Shown here piece after piece: positions 1 through 6,139 of a stretch of 64,000 bases of DNA. Position numbers and translations under genes: made by a program. The notes below the pieces were generated by a model. The model saw only the letters and a program-made list of their open reading frames with translations. It was not told the origin of the DNA and searched no databases. The DNA is from Bacilli bacterium (GTDB taxonomy: Bacteria > Bacillota > Bacilli > RF39 > UBA660): NCBI GenBank assembly GCA_017525855.1, contig JAFXSE010000118.1, positions 259,235 through 323,234 of the forward strand, given 5' to 3'. The first letter of the stretch is position 1, and every line of letters begins with the position of its first letter.

Positions 1-230
1 TTATCTACAAGATACATTGGCTTAGCACTTTCATAAGGAATAGATTCTTGCATATTATACTTTTTATTACTATCAACTATTTTAACAAGAAATCTGTCAT
101 CATAAATACCACCAAATAATAATCCATTATAATAAAGTAAATATTCCCCCATCATAGATTTATAAGTTATATTATCTAATAAGTTTAATTGTTCTAAAAT
201 AAAATCCCTATAATCTTTTGTAGTAGCCAT
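1..230 (-). CDS. TfoX/Sxy N-terminal domain protein (partial, C-terminus outside window)
   Basis: The reading frame starts at the ATG at 230 and runs off the left edge of the window, so only about 76 residues are visible. The visible part reads as a TfoX N-terminal domain: a start like MATTKDYRDFILEQL, then YKSMMGEYLLYYNGLLFGG, then YDDRFLVK, and a final PYESAKPMYLVD segment that is characteristic of the family. TfoX/Sxy proteins are best known as competence regulators in Proteobacteria; in Gram-positive genomes they are small proteins of unknown role. An AGGAG-like site lies 7-8 bases upstream and a TATAAT box near 254. It is the most distal visible member of the accessory gene train downstream of the rRNA methyltransferase. 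Confidence 0.75.
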   Translation of the reverse strand, partial: MATTKDYRDFILEQLNLLDNITYKSMMGEYLLYYNGLLFGGIYDDRFLVKIVDSNKKYNMQESIPYESAKPMYLVD

Positions 231-245
231 TCTATCAACTCCTAT

Positions 246-259
246 AATTAATTATAACA
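246..259 (-). promoter_or_regulatory. Putative promoter -10 region of the TfoX-like gene
   Basis: On the minus strand a TATAAT hexamer follows the T-run of the preceding terminator hairpin and sits about 20 bases upstream of the AGGAG/ATG of the TfoX-like gene. No good -35 box is evident. This gene therefore appears to have its own transcription start and does not depend on read-through. Confidence 0.4.
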
Positions 260-260
260 T

Positions 261-285
261 AAAAGAACGAATTCTCATCGTTCTA
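261..285 (-). terminator. Rho-independent terminator after the YoaP-type acetyltransferase
   Basis: Inverted repeat AGAACGA/TCGTTCT (264-270 and 278-284) followed on the minus strand by TTTT. It lies about 25 bases past the stop codon of the acetyltransferase gene. Confidence 0.6.
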
Positions 286-308
286 TATATCTTAATATGA
301 CAATTACT

Positions 309-1058
309 TTATTTTAATAGCTTCTCAAATGCATTTGCATTTAATATTGTATTTGAAACAAATTTACCTTTATAAAAGTTTGCCCAGTTATTGAATACAC
401 ATGGTACATTTTTTGCTTTCTCTAATGAATCTATTTTTATCAAATCTAATTTAATACCTTTATCTTTTGCATAATCAGATAATTCTTTTACTTCATATTC
501 TACATAAGGGCATTCATTAGAATAATAAATAGTAAAATCTTGACTATCAATTTCCATTTTTCTAGCACGATCACTAAATTTAGGAGTTTCGGAAGTCTCA
601 AAAGAAAGTGTCATTAATTCATAATCATTAATAGTATCTACTACTTTAAATCCAAAATGTTCAAAAAATTTCTTATCACCAATAAATGGTTTTTTCTTTT
701 GTGTAACTATTGCACAAACTCCACTCATTTTTTTAGATTTAGCGTCTTGGATAGCATACTCTAATAATTCTTTACCAATACCTTTTCCTTTAAAACTACC
801 TGCTACCCATAAACAATAAATATACATATAGTTTTTTCCATTAATAGGAACCCAAGCAGTTTCTATTGGTTCATATTCAATAAAGATTTTACCTCTTGCA
901 TTTAATTTTCTAAATACATGACCATCTTTTAATTTGCTTTTAATCCATTTTTTCTTTTTATCAACACCATCTTGATGTTTAGGATCACCAATTGCACAGC
1001 ATATATGTTCTTCCTCTATATTCTCTTCATCCAAGTTAATATATTCATTCATTTTCAT
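309..1058 (-). CDS. GNAT N-acetyltransferase with C-terminal YoaP-like domain
   Basis: This 249-residue protein has an N-terminal GNAT fold and a C-terminal YoaP-type extension, the same two-domain layout as Bacillus subtilis YoaP. The GNAT core is visible around residues 75-150: the strand YMYIYCLWVAGSFKGKGIGKELL contains the acetyl-CoA binding motif (GKGIGKELL, the R/Q-x-x-G-x-G/A signature), followed by a helix and a FFEHFGFKVV segment. The last 75 residues (DFTIYYSNECPYVEYEV... VPCVFNNWANFYKGKF) look like a thioredoxin-related YoaP domain with one cysteine near the N-terminus of the domain. GAGGTG precedes the ATG. The substrate is unknown. It has its own promoter (TATAAT near 1077) and no rlmD remnant, unlike the genes to its right. 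Confidence 0.85.
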   Translation of the reverse strand: MKMNEYINLDEENIEEEHICCAIGDPKHQDGVDKKKKWIKSKLKDGHVFRKLNARGKIFIEYEPIETAWVPINGKNYMYIYCLWVAGSFKGKGIGKELLEYAIQDAKSKKMSGVCAIVTQKKKPFIGDKKFFEHFGFKVVDTINDYELMTLSFETSETPKFSDRARKMEIDSQDFTIYYSNECPYVEYEVKELSDYAKDKGIKLDLIKIDSLEKAKNVPCVFNNWANFYKGKFVSNTILNANAFEKLLK

Positions 1059-1069
1059 AACACCTCTAC

Positions 1070-1086
1070 AATCATTATACCATAAA
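1070..1086 (-). promoter_or_regulatory. Putative extended -10 promoter of the YoaP-type gene
   Basis: The minus strand reads ATGGTATAATGATTG here, an extended -10 (TGG-TATAAT) about 20 bases before the ribosome binding site. No convincing -35 hexamer is present, as is common with extended -10 promoters. Confidence 0.45.
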
Positions 1087-1143
1087 AAAAGTAGACTCTT
1101 ACATCCAGTTCAAATCATCAGAATATCTTAATCTTACGAACAC

Positions 1144-1524
1144 TTAGTAATCCCAAATACTTAAGTGTCCTTTTGCTTTTATCGGTTCCTCTAAAGGAAC
1201 TATATCCTTTAATATCCAAGCATATCGTCCCTCTTCATAGACACCACATATATATTCTTGATGATTATTCTTTTTCATATTTTCTACATAATCTTTTGTC
1301 ATACATATACAATCAACTAAGTTACATTTACAAATGATATTACCAAAATTCAACTTTGTCTCATCTACTAATGACATTAGCTCAATATTGTTTTTCCATT
1401 CTTTTGGTATTTTAGTAGCACTAGCATGAATATATAATTCACCCCTATAACTTGTTTTCCAACGACGAGTTTCAATATATTTCTTTTTGTTCGGAATATT
1501 CGTATACTGGGTATGTAGGAATTT
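1144..1524 (-). pseudogene. ASCH-domain protein gene, N-terminus decayed or start lost
   Basis: The frame ending at 1144 encodes the full body of an ASCH domain (PUA-like, RNA-binding fold). Reading upstream of the first ATG (1377) in the same frame gives KKKYIETRRWKTSYRGELYIHASATKIPKEW, which carries the diagnostic E-T-R-x-W and RGxLYIHAS motifs. After 1377 come CxCNLVDCICMT, an EYICGVYEEGRYAWIL stretch and GHLSIWDY, also typical of the family. No ATG, GTG or TTG exists between a stop at 1525-1527 and the ETR motif, and the expected first strand is missing. The N-terminus has therefore been lost, or translation starts at a non-canonical codon. A 77-residue product from 1377 would lack the essential first half. 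A decayed rlmD-type remnant lies just upstream. Confidence 0.65.
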
Positions 1525-1560
1525 TTATTATTTTCTACAAGACTTATTATACTTCTTTAA

Positions 1561-1612
1561 TGATATAATAAGTATCGCACTGTGGATTTGTATCAGTGTC
1601 AGTGCTAAATCA
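1561..1612 (-). repeat. Decayed rlmD 3'-end remnant with spacer repeat (array site 6)
   Basis: The minus strand carries TTAGCACTGACACTGATACAA (1591-1611), nearly identical to the spacer units at 4311-4335 and 4802-4826, followed by CAGTGCGATACTTATTAT, a damaged version of the CATTGCGARAGTRTC remnant found at the other sites. Frame reading gives S-T-D-T-D-T-N-P-Q-C-D-T, against S-T-D-T-D-T-T-H-C-E-S at site 3. It is the most degenerate remnant and the farthest from the live rlmD gene. Confidence 0.6.
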
Positions 1613-1624
1613 GTTATTGTTAAA

Positions 1625-2416
1625 TTATTTGATATATTGTTCCATAACATATATTTCTTTAAATCCAAGTTTTTCATAATATGTCTGATTCTTAGTATGA
1701 TATTCAGTACATAATAATAAATGTTCACCATTATTTTCTTTAAATATTTTTATTAAATATGTTAATACTTGCTTACTATATCCTTTGTTCCAAAATCCTT
1801 GTGCAGTTCCAACATTATTTATTTCACCTACACCATCAACAATATTTAATGTGGCAACACTAACAGGTATATGATCTTCGTTATAACCAATAATATGATA
1901 TGTTTTACTACTATTTATCGAATTCTTTACTGCATCATAATAACATTTGGTAACTGCATCAGCATAAACGTTTTCACTTAAATTCTCAATGCTATCATTA
2001 TAAGCAGATGCTAATACTGTCATAAAATCATTATATTCACTTTCGTTTTCAACTACTTTTATATTTATATTAATATCAGTATCTTTATAATCGTTTAAAA
2101 TCATAAATACATCAGTATCATTTAGTTTATATCCGTTATCAAAAAGAAATCTTTTATTATCGTCAAAATATTGATCATCTCTTCCAATATAGATTGCAGG
2201 AATACGATTCATAGCTTTTAATTTACTTTCTATTTCAGACAATACATTTTCATTAGCTTTCATTTTTAAATAAGCCATATTCCAAAAATAATCATCCATT
2301 ACTTTAGAAGTACATAAAATATAATTATTTGTTTCTTCTTTTGTATCGAAAAACATACCATTTAATAATTCATATTGCATATTCCAACATGTGGAACAAT
2401 TAAATACTTTTTCCAT
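1625..2416 (-). CDS. GNAT family N-acetyltransferase (two-part protein)
   Basis: This 263-residue protein has a typical GNAT domain in its second half. After about residue 118 a new strand begins (ININIKVVENESEYNDFMTVL), then YHIIGYNEDHIPVSVATLNIVDGVGEINNVGTAQGFWNKGYSKQVLTYLI. The segment VGTAQGFWNKGYSKQVL is the acetyl-CoA binding strand and loop, and YYEKLGFKEIY is the usual C-terminal motif. The N-terminal 115 residues are less conserved and resemble a degenerate GNAT-like or substrate domain. The ribosome binding site (AGAAGG) belongs to the end of an rlmD-type remnant that stops only four bases before the ATG. Substrate unknown. Confidence 0.8.
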   Translation of the reverse strand: MEKVFNCSTCWNMQYELLNGMFFDTKEETNNYILCTSKVMDDYFWNMAYLKMKANENVLSEIESKLKAMNRIPAIYIGRDDQYFDDNKRFLFDNGYKLNDTDVFMILNDYKDTDININIKVVENESEYNDFMTVLASAYNDSIENLSENVYADAVTKCYYDAVKNSINSSKTYHIIGYNEDHIPVSVATLNIVDGVGEINNVGTAQGFWNKGYSKQVLTYLIKIFKENNGEHLLLCTEYHTKNQTYYEKLGFKEIYVMEQYIK

Positions 2417-2420
2417 ATTC

Positions 2421-2468
2421 TTACCTTCTTTCTAATATACAGACACTCTCGCAATGCCCTGTCCTGGG
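2421..2468 (-). repeat. rlmD 3'-end remnant (array site 5)
   Basis: Read on the minus strand this 48-base stretch encodes P-R-T-G-H-C-E-S-V-C-I-L-E-R-R-stop. The live rRNA methyltransferase ends P-R-T-Y-H-C-E-S-I-A-V-L-E-R-K-stop. The H-x-E is the catalytic-base motif of the family, so chance resemblance is unlikely. The stop codon is followed by GAAT and the ATG of the GNAT gene, and the Leu-Glu-Arg-Arg codons (TTAGAAAGAAGG) double as its Shine-Dalgarno. It is almost base-identical to site 1 (5488-5535) but differs from the live gene at many third positions. Confidence 0.75.
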
Positions 2469-2565
2469 GCGAAGAACATATTGTCTAGGCCTGTACTAGG
2501 GCAATAGAACATGTTCTTAAACTCCTAGAACTAGGCATGTTCTAGGGTGAAGATAATGTCATATA
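2469..2565 (-). repeat. Three imperfect hairpin-forming spacer units upstream of site 5 remnant
   Basis: Three degenerate ~32-base units follow one another on the minus strand, each with the pattern ACATGTTCT-tcGCCCTAGnACAGGCCTAG. They begin ACATTATCTTCACCCTAG, AACATGTTCTATTGCCCTAG and AATATGTTCTTCGCCCCAGG. CCTAGAAC/GTTCTAGG and AGAACATGTTCT form strong inverted repeats. The unit resembles the rlmD codons for N-M-F-P-R-T (AACATGTTCCCTAGAAC). No gene is seen in the spacer; it may fold as a terminator or a recombination site. Confidence 0.55.
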
Positions 2566-2628
2566 TGTTGCTATTATTATATATTTATTACTAAAATGTT
2601 TTACATATAAATATTATCATAAATACTA

Positions 2629-3507
2629 TTAATTATCTATACTGCAATTTTTAATGACATCGTTTACTAATTTTTCTATCTCATACATGTTTTCTATTTC
2701 ATGTATTCCAAAACACTTTTTACCTAGATCTTTAAATGATGCTCCACAGTGAAACACTCTTTTTCTATCTATAATTATAAATCTATCGTGATATGATTCG
2801 TTATTTATAAATTTAATATTATTATATTGTTTTAAATATTTTTTCTTTAAAGTATAGTTTATATTTGATGAGATTATTATTATTTTTTTATTAATATTTC
2901 TAAGTTCATCTAACAATACTTTTCCCATATAGTTATCAATAATTATTATTTCTTCTTTAGCTATGTCGAATATTTCTAATAGTACAGAATATGAATCATA
3001 AATATCATTATGAAAAAATATGGAGTTTTTAGTAATTACTTTTGGATTGAATTTATCAAAAAGTTCATCTATTCTCTTTGTATTATTATATACTTTTTCT
3101 TCTAAAAGTAAATATTTATGTGGTAATAATTGATCATTGTATTTAATATAATGCCTCATTCTAACAAATGTATCCATTATCCTAATACTAACTTCAGTAG
3201 CAACATCTGACTTTAAGATTGTTGCGAGCATATATACACCTTGTTCAACAAATGCCGTATGTCCTTTTCTAGAACCACCTTTTGAAGTCGAAATTTTCGA
3301 CTTCAAAGAATTATATTCTTTATCAGTGATTCTAAATAAATATCTATCTGGAAATTTTTCTGGATTGTTTTTTACTGCTTCATTGATTCTTTTTGTTTCA
3401 ACATTGTATAATTTAGCCAGATCAGAATCTAACATAACCTCCTTTCCATCAATTTCATAAATCATTTCTTCGATGTTTATAACTTCTTTTTCTGCTATTT
3501 CATTCAT
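2629..3507 (-). CDS. ORF6N-domain protein with C-terminal phospholipase D-like domain
   Basis: The protein has an ORF6N domain at residues ~10-125 (EMIYEIDGKEVMLDSDLAKLYNVETKRINEAVKNN..FPDRYLFRIT, then AFVEQGVYMLATIL and IRIMDTFVRMR), a DNA-binding module of phage antirepressor-type proteins. The C-terminal half (IFFHNDIYDSYSVLLEIFDIAKEEIIIIDNY ... YHDRFIIIDRKRVFHCGASFKDLGKK) is a phospholipase D-like fold with a single H-D-R motif in place of H-x-K. An in-frame start exists at 3579, but translation from 3507 is preferred: AGAAGGAGG sits six bases before that ATG, and the upstream stretch lies inside a terminator hairpin. Such proteins are common cargo in mobile and defence regions, function unproven. 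Unlike its neighbours it brings its own promoter and structured leader RNA. Confidence 0.8.
   Translation of the reverse strand: MNEIAEKEVINIEEMIYEIDGKEVMLDSDLAKLYNVETKRINEAVKNNPEKFPDRYLFRITDKEYNSLKSKISTSKGGSRKGHTAFVEQGVYMLATILKSDVATEVSIRIMDTFVRMRHYIKYNDQLLPHKYLLLEEKVYNNTKRIDELFDKFNPKVITKNSIFFHNDIYDSYSVLLEIFDIAKEEIIIIDNYMGKVLLDELRNINKKIIIISSNINYTLKKKYLKQYNNIKFINNESYHDRFIIIDRKRVFHCGASFKDLGKKCFGIHEIENMYEIEKLVNDVIKNCSIDN
3282..3306. repeat. Perfect 12-bp inverted repeat inside the ORF6N gene
   Basis: TTGAAGTCGAAA (3282-3293) and its exact complement TTTCGACTTCAA (3295-3306) flank a single T. It lies in the coding segment SLKSKISTSKG. It could be an operator for the encoded ORF6N protein or an accident of Lys/Ser codons. 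Confidence 0.45.
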
Positions 3508-3529
3508 AATTAAACCTCCTTCTTTAGAA

Positions 3530-3572
3530 TAAAAAAAGGATATCCCCTTCATCCTATTAAAAGGGATATCCC
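3530..3572 (-). terminator. Terminator between structured leader RNA and the ORF6N gene
   Basis: GGGATATCCCTTTT and AAGGGGATATCC form a ~11-bp stem (3538-3549 with 3561-3572), followed on the minus strand by seven Ts. It ends 20 bases before the ribosome binding site of the ORF6N gene, so either transcription attenuation or a separate short RNA is implied. Confidence 0.7.
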
Positions 3573-3667
3573 GCAGCATGCAATAATTCTTCCTTGCCTT
3601 AAAGAATTAGAACCTTAGCGTCCCAAATTGTCATATTAACTCATGGCAAGATAATTAATACATGCTG
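3530..3667 (-). ncRNA. Structured leader or small RNA upstream of ORF6N/PLD gene
   Basis: A -35/-10 pair places the transcription start at about 3667, exactly where an outer stem CAGCATG (3667-3661) pairs with CATGCTG (3580-3574). An inner stem CTTGCC/GGCAAG (3650-3645 with 3598-3593) encloses a ~46-nt loop containing GGGACGCTAAGG. A competing hairpin, TAATTCTT/AAGAATTA, overlaps the inner stem's 3' arm, so two mutually exclusive folds are possible. The RNA ends in a strong terminator just before the ORF6N ribosome binding site. I do not recognise a known riboswitch class. It could be an aptamer with a terminator switch or a stand-alone RNA partner of the protein. Confidence 0.6.
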
Positions 3668-3672
3668 AATAT

Positions 3673-3700
3673 ATCATACTTTTGTTTTGAATACAATCAA
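3673..3700 (-). promoter_or_regulatory. Promoter of the ORF6N leader RNA
   Basis: On the minus strand TTGATT (3700-3695), a 16-base spacer and TATGAT (3678-3673) form a sigma-A-like promoter whose predicted start falls at the first base of the outer RNA stem. Confidence 0.55.
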
Positions 3701-3715
3701 ACATAGTTGTTTTTA

Positions 3716-4270
3716 TTAAATATATTTTAGTAATTCCGTAAATTCAGTATAACCGCTTTCAGAATTTAGATGTCCACCATCATCAATAACTATTTGTTTT
3801 GTTGCAATTGTATCAGCAAATTCTTTTTCTGCCTCATATTTAACATAAGGGTCATTCTTAGAATAAAAACAGATTATTTCATCAGCATAATTTCTTACAT
3901 CTTTTAAATTATCAAAGTACATAGTTTCATTTACATTATCATATTCTTCATCTATTCCTAAGTAATTGTTAAACCCACAAACTAAAACTAGTCTTTTAAT
4001 TTTTACTCTATGTTCAACTAAAAAGTGACATATAAATATAGGTGCAATTGAATGCGCAAAAATAACAGTATTTTCATTTATTAGTCCCGCATCCAAATAA
4101 ACACTTAATAATTTATTCCAATTGTCATAATTTTGATATCCAACCCCAGTTGGAAAATCTGGTGTATAAACAACACCATTTTTTTCTTCTATTTCCTTTC
4201 TTATATATGGAACCCAATTAACAAAAGGGCTCCCAAAACTTCCATGTATTATAAAATAACTATTTTTCAT
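3716..4270 (-). CDS. RBBP9/YdeN-family alpha/beta hydrolase
   Basis: At 184 residues this has the usual size of the RBBP9/YdeN serine hydrolase family. It opens with the oxyanion strand YFIIHGSFGSP and a conserved NWVPYIRKEIEEKNG..VYTPDFPTG. The nucleophile Ser sits in VIFAHSIAPIF (A-H-S-x-A in place of G-x-S-x-G), the Asp in FYSKNDPYV and the His in DDGGHLNSESGY, so the catalytic triad is complete. The substrate is unknown. The ATG is four bases after a remnant ending L-E-R-R-I-stop, and AGAAAGGAG within that remnant is the ribosome binding site. Confidence 0.85.
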   Translation of the reverse strand: MKNSYFIIHGSFGSPFVNWVPYIRKEIEEKNGVVYTPDFPTGVGYQNYDNWNKLLSVYLDAGLINENTVIFAHSIAPIFICHFLVEHRVKIKRLVLVCGFNNYLGIDEEYDNVNETMYFDNLKDVRNYADEIICFYSKNDPYVKYEAEKEFADTIATKQIVIDDGGHLNSESGYTEFTELLKYI

Positions 4271-4271
4271 T

Positions 4272-4310
4272 TTAAATTCTCCTTTCTAAAATCGTGATAC
4301 TTTCGCAATG
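4272..4310 (-). repeat. rlmD 3'-end remnant (array site 3)
   Basis: The minus strand encodes H-C-E-S-I-T-I-L-E-R-R-I-stop, matching the last codons of the live methyltransferase (H-C-E-S-I-A-V-L-E-R-K-stop). AGAAAGGAG within the remnant is the Shine-Dalgarno of the hydrolase gene that starts one base after the stop. Confidence 0.75.
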
Positions 4311-4339
4311 GGTTGTATCAGTGTCAGTGCTAAGTCATA
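4311..4339 (-). repeat. Spacer repeat unit, family A (single copy, site 3)
   Basis: The minus strand reads ATGACTTAGCACTGACACTG then ATACAACC. The same unit occurs near 4802-4826, in weaker form at 4881-4906, and at 1591-1612. It directly links the stop codon of the deoxyribosyltransferase-like gene to the rlmD remnant. GACACT here pairs with AGTATC in the remnant. Confidence 0.65.
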
Positions 4340-4762
4340 TTATTTAATTAGTTCTAGATTACCATCAATAATAATTGGATTAAATCCTTCTATTTCATCA
4401 TATAACATACCATTAGGAATATCATTATATAAATATATTTTTTTACCTAATCTAAATGCATCATACATTTCTAAGAATGTAGCTCCTCCGATGTAGTTTT
4501 TTAGTATTTCCCCCTTTTTTTCTTTATCTAGATTTAATACTAAAACTGCATCCATATTTGAAATTATATCTTCACTTTGTTTGTACATTGCTGCTTTAAA
4601 TTTTTGATGTTCTTCTACTCCTAAATCCCATGCTTTTTGTTCAGCAGTTGGATCATCATAACAATTTGGTAAGAATACTTCAATATTTTTCTTTTCTAAA
4701 TTCTTTTTAACTTCTTCTATTTTTGAATAAAACTTTTTACTACATATTATTAATATTTTCAT
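4340..4762 (-). CDS. Nucleoside 2-deoxyribosyltransferase-like protein
   Basis: This 140-residue protein matches the NDT/DRP-like Rossmann fold. It opens with MKILIICSKKFYSKIEEVKKNLEKKNIEVFLP, has AMYKQSEDIISNMDAVLVLNLDKEKKG, and then NYIGGATFLEMYDAFRLGKKIYLYNDIP. The IGGxTxxEM segment with its Glu is where the catalytic residue of nucleoside deoxyribosyltransferases lies. Biochemical activity is not assured, since many relatives are uncharacterised nucleotide-processing or signalling enzymes. It is preceded by an rlmD-type remnant whose stop codon is three bases from the ATG. Confidence 0.7.
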   Translation of the reverse strand: MKILIICSKKFYSKIEEVKKNLEKKNIEVFLPNCYDDPTAEQKAWDLGVEEHQKFKAAMYKQSEDIISNMDAVLVLNLDKEKKGEILKNYIGGATFLEMYDAFRLGKKIYLYNDIPNGMLYDEIEGFNPIIIDGNLELIK

Positions 4763-4765
4763 TTT

Positions 4766-4801
4766 TTATCTCCTCTCTAATAAACAGACACTTTCGCAAT
4801 G
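4766..4801 (-). repeat. rlmD 3'-end remnant (array site 2)
   Basis: The minus strand encodes H-C-E-S-V-C-L-L-E-R-R-stop. GAGAGGAG within it is the Shine-Dalgarno of the deoxyribosyltransferase-like gene. AGTGTC in the remnant pairs with GACACT of the adjoining spacer unit, giving an inverted repeat across the junction. Confidence 0.75.
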
Positions 4802-4908
4802 GGTTGTTTCAGTGTCAGTGCTAAGTGCTCTAGCCTTGTTTCAGTATTAGAAATATTTCTTAAATATGAAACAATCCAGGTTGTTTGCGTATTAGTGCTA
4901 AGTCATAT
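4802..4908 (-). repeat. Three imperfect spacer units, family A (site 2)
   Basis: Between the S51 peptidase stop and the site 2 remnant the minus strand shows GACTTAGCACTAATACGCAA plus ACAACC, then TCTAATACTGAAACAAGGC, then CACTTAGCACTGACACTGAA plus ACAACC. These are three degenerate copies of one ~26-base unit. No coding capacity is seen. Confidence 0.6.
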
Positions 4909-5484
4909 TTAGATTATTATACCATCTCCATCATATAATAAATATAACTTTTCATTTGTTTCATTTTTTAACTTGTTTATAAAATCTTCTTTTCTATTAC
5001 AATGAGGTATTATTAAACCATCTACTATTTTTAAGCCTGTAAAATCAGTCATATTAACATTATTATCATCATAACCAATGGCCACATCAATAGAGTTACC
5101 TAATATTTCACTCCCTGCAGATGACCCAACATATATTTTTCCTGAATTAATAAACTCTTTTATATTTTTATCAAATCCAGTTTTTCTTATAATATTTAGT
5201 AAATAAAACGTATTACCACCCATCATATACATAACATCGAACTCGTTTATATTTATTTCGTTTCCTATTTTATGTTCAGTTATATTTTCTTTTAAAATAC
5301 CTAGATCTAATATAGTTTGAAATTCCTCTTCCATCCATGTTTTATCTAAGTCTGCTTCTCCATCTGATGCAGTTGTTATATATAATACTTTTAAATCTTT
5401 TACATCTTTAGTAATAGCATTATAGAATTCATTTTTTATTTCATTATTTATAATTCCACATGATGTTAGAAATATATTTTTCAT
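4909..5484 (-). CDS. Peptidase S51 (dipeptidase E-like) family protein
   Basis: This 191-residue protein has the hallmarks of family S51 (PepE/cyanophycinase fold): an opening strand IFLTSCG, LKVLYITTASDGEAD, the GGNTFYLL loop, and the nucleophile elbow IYVGSSAGSEILG, where the second Ser of G-S-S-A-G is the catalytic residue. IIPHCNRKEDF carries the conserved His. PepE enzymes cleave Asp-X dipeptides; related single-gene copies in Firmicutes are often annotated as type 1 glutamine amidotransferase-like. The ATG lies three bases after the stop codon of remnant site 1, which supplies AGAAGG as ribosome binding site. Confidence 0.85.
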   Translation of the reverse strand: MKNIFLTSCGIINNEIKNEFYNAITKDVKDLKVLYITTASDGEADLDKTWMEEEFQTILDLGILKENITEHKIGNEININEFDVMYMMGGNTFYLLNIIRKTGFDKNIKEFINSGKIYVGSSAGSEILGNSIDVAIGYDDNNVNMTDFTGLKIVDGLIIPHCNRKEDFINKLKNETNEKLYLLYDGDGIII

Positions 5485-5487
5485 ATT

Positions 5488-5535
5488 TTACCTTCTTTCT
5501 AATATACAGACACTCTCGCAATGGCTAGACCGTGG
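5488..5535 (-). repeat. rlmD 3'-end remnant (array site 1)
   Basis: The minus strand encodes P-R-S-S-H-C-E-S-V-C-I-L-E-R-R-stop, aligned with P-R-T-Y-H-C-E-S-I-A-V-L-E-R-K-stop of the live gene. From CATTGCGAGAGTGTC to the stop it is identical to site 5, 3 kb away, although the upstream spacers are unrelated. Confidence 0.75.
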
Positions 5536-5632
5536 GTTTTTGCGTAGTCATTTTTTACATGTTCGTGGGTCTTTGCATGGATATTACCAACAATCTGCCA
5601 ACCTTGTCTGTGTGTTATTTGCATAGTTGGTT
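5536..5632 (-). repeat. Three imperfect spacer units, family B (site 1)
   Basis: The minus strand contains CTATGCAAATAACACA, CCATGCAAAGACCCACG and CTACGCAAAAACCCACG, three degenerate copies of one unit. CCAAC/GTTGG can form a small stem near the Nudix stop codon. No gene is seen. Confidence 0.55.
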
Positions 5633-6127
5633 TTATTGTTTTATATACTCTAATACTTTTTGATAAGGTTTTATATTGCCTTCTCTAAACTCCCCATTTT
5701 CAATAAATGTTGCTATTTCATCTTGAGTATACCATTTAACACTTTCAACTTCTTCTGTTTGCAATGTTAATTTATTAGGATCTATTTCCATTTTTGTATA
5801 GAATGTTTCTAAAAAACAATTTCTAAATAAAATAGTGTCTACAAAACTAAACTCATTTGATGATATATCAATACCTAATTCTTCTTTACATTCTTTAATA
5901 ACTGTTTCTATTGCACTATCTCCATAAGTTACATGTCCTCCGGTAGTTGCAATACATGAATGCCTTGATTTAGACGTTTTCTGCAACAAAAATTCACCTT
6001 TATTATTTTCAATAAATATTAAAACAATCATGAAATGCTTTCCATCTGGTAAATTATATTTTTCGTCACGACTAACTTTTTCATTTAGTACTTTTTTCTT
6101 TTCATCAAATACTTGTAAATATTCCAT
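5633..6127 (-). CDS. Nudix hydrolase
   Basis: This 164-residue Nudix protein has the Nudix box at about residues 64-86: GHVTYGDSAIETVIKECKEELGI. Two positions vary conservatively from G-x5-E-x7-R-E-U-x-E-E-x-G-U (Asp for the first Glu, Lys for Arg), while the metal-binding E-x-x-E-E part is intact. Flanking strands HFMIVLIFIENNKGEFLLQKTSK and VESVKWYTQDEIATFI fit the IPP-isomerase-like or YfcD-like subgroup. The substrate is unknown. It starts only 12 bases after the live methyltransferase stop codon, making it the first gene of the train. Confidence 0.85.
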   Translation of the reverse strand: MEYLQVFDEKKKVLNEKVSRDEKYNLPDGKHFMIVLIFIENNKGEFLLQKTSKSRHSCIATTGGHVTYGDSAIETVIKECKEELGIDISSNEFSFVDTILFRNCFLETFYTKMEIDPNKLTLQTEEVESVKWYTQDEIATFIENGEFREGNIKPYQKVLEYIKQ

Positions 6128-6139
6128 ATTCTTCTCTCC

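Noticed and set aside
4266..4908. Classical integron attC sites
   Set aside because: The spacer units lack the RYYYAAC/GTTRRRY core pair and no integron integrase is present. The conserved part instead matches the rlmD C-terminal codons.
4266..5600. CRISPR array from the recurring GACACTTTCGCAATG-like motif
   Set aside because: Copies are 0.5-2 kb apart with genes between them and differ in sequence; there are no regular spacers and no cas genes.
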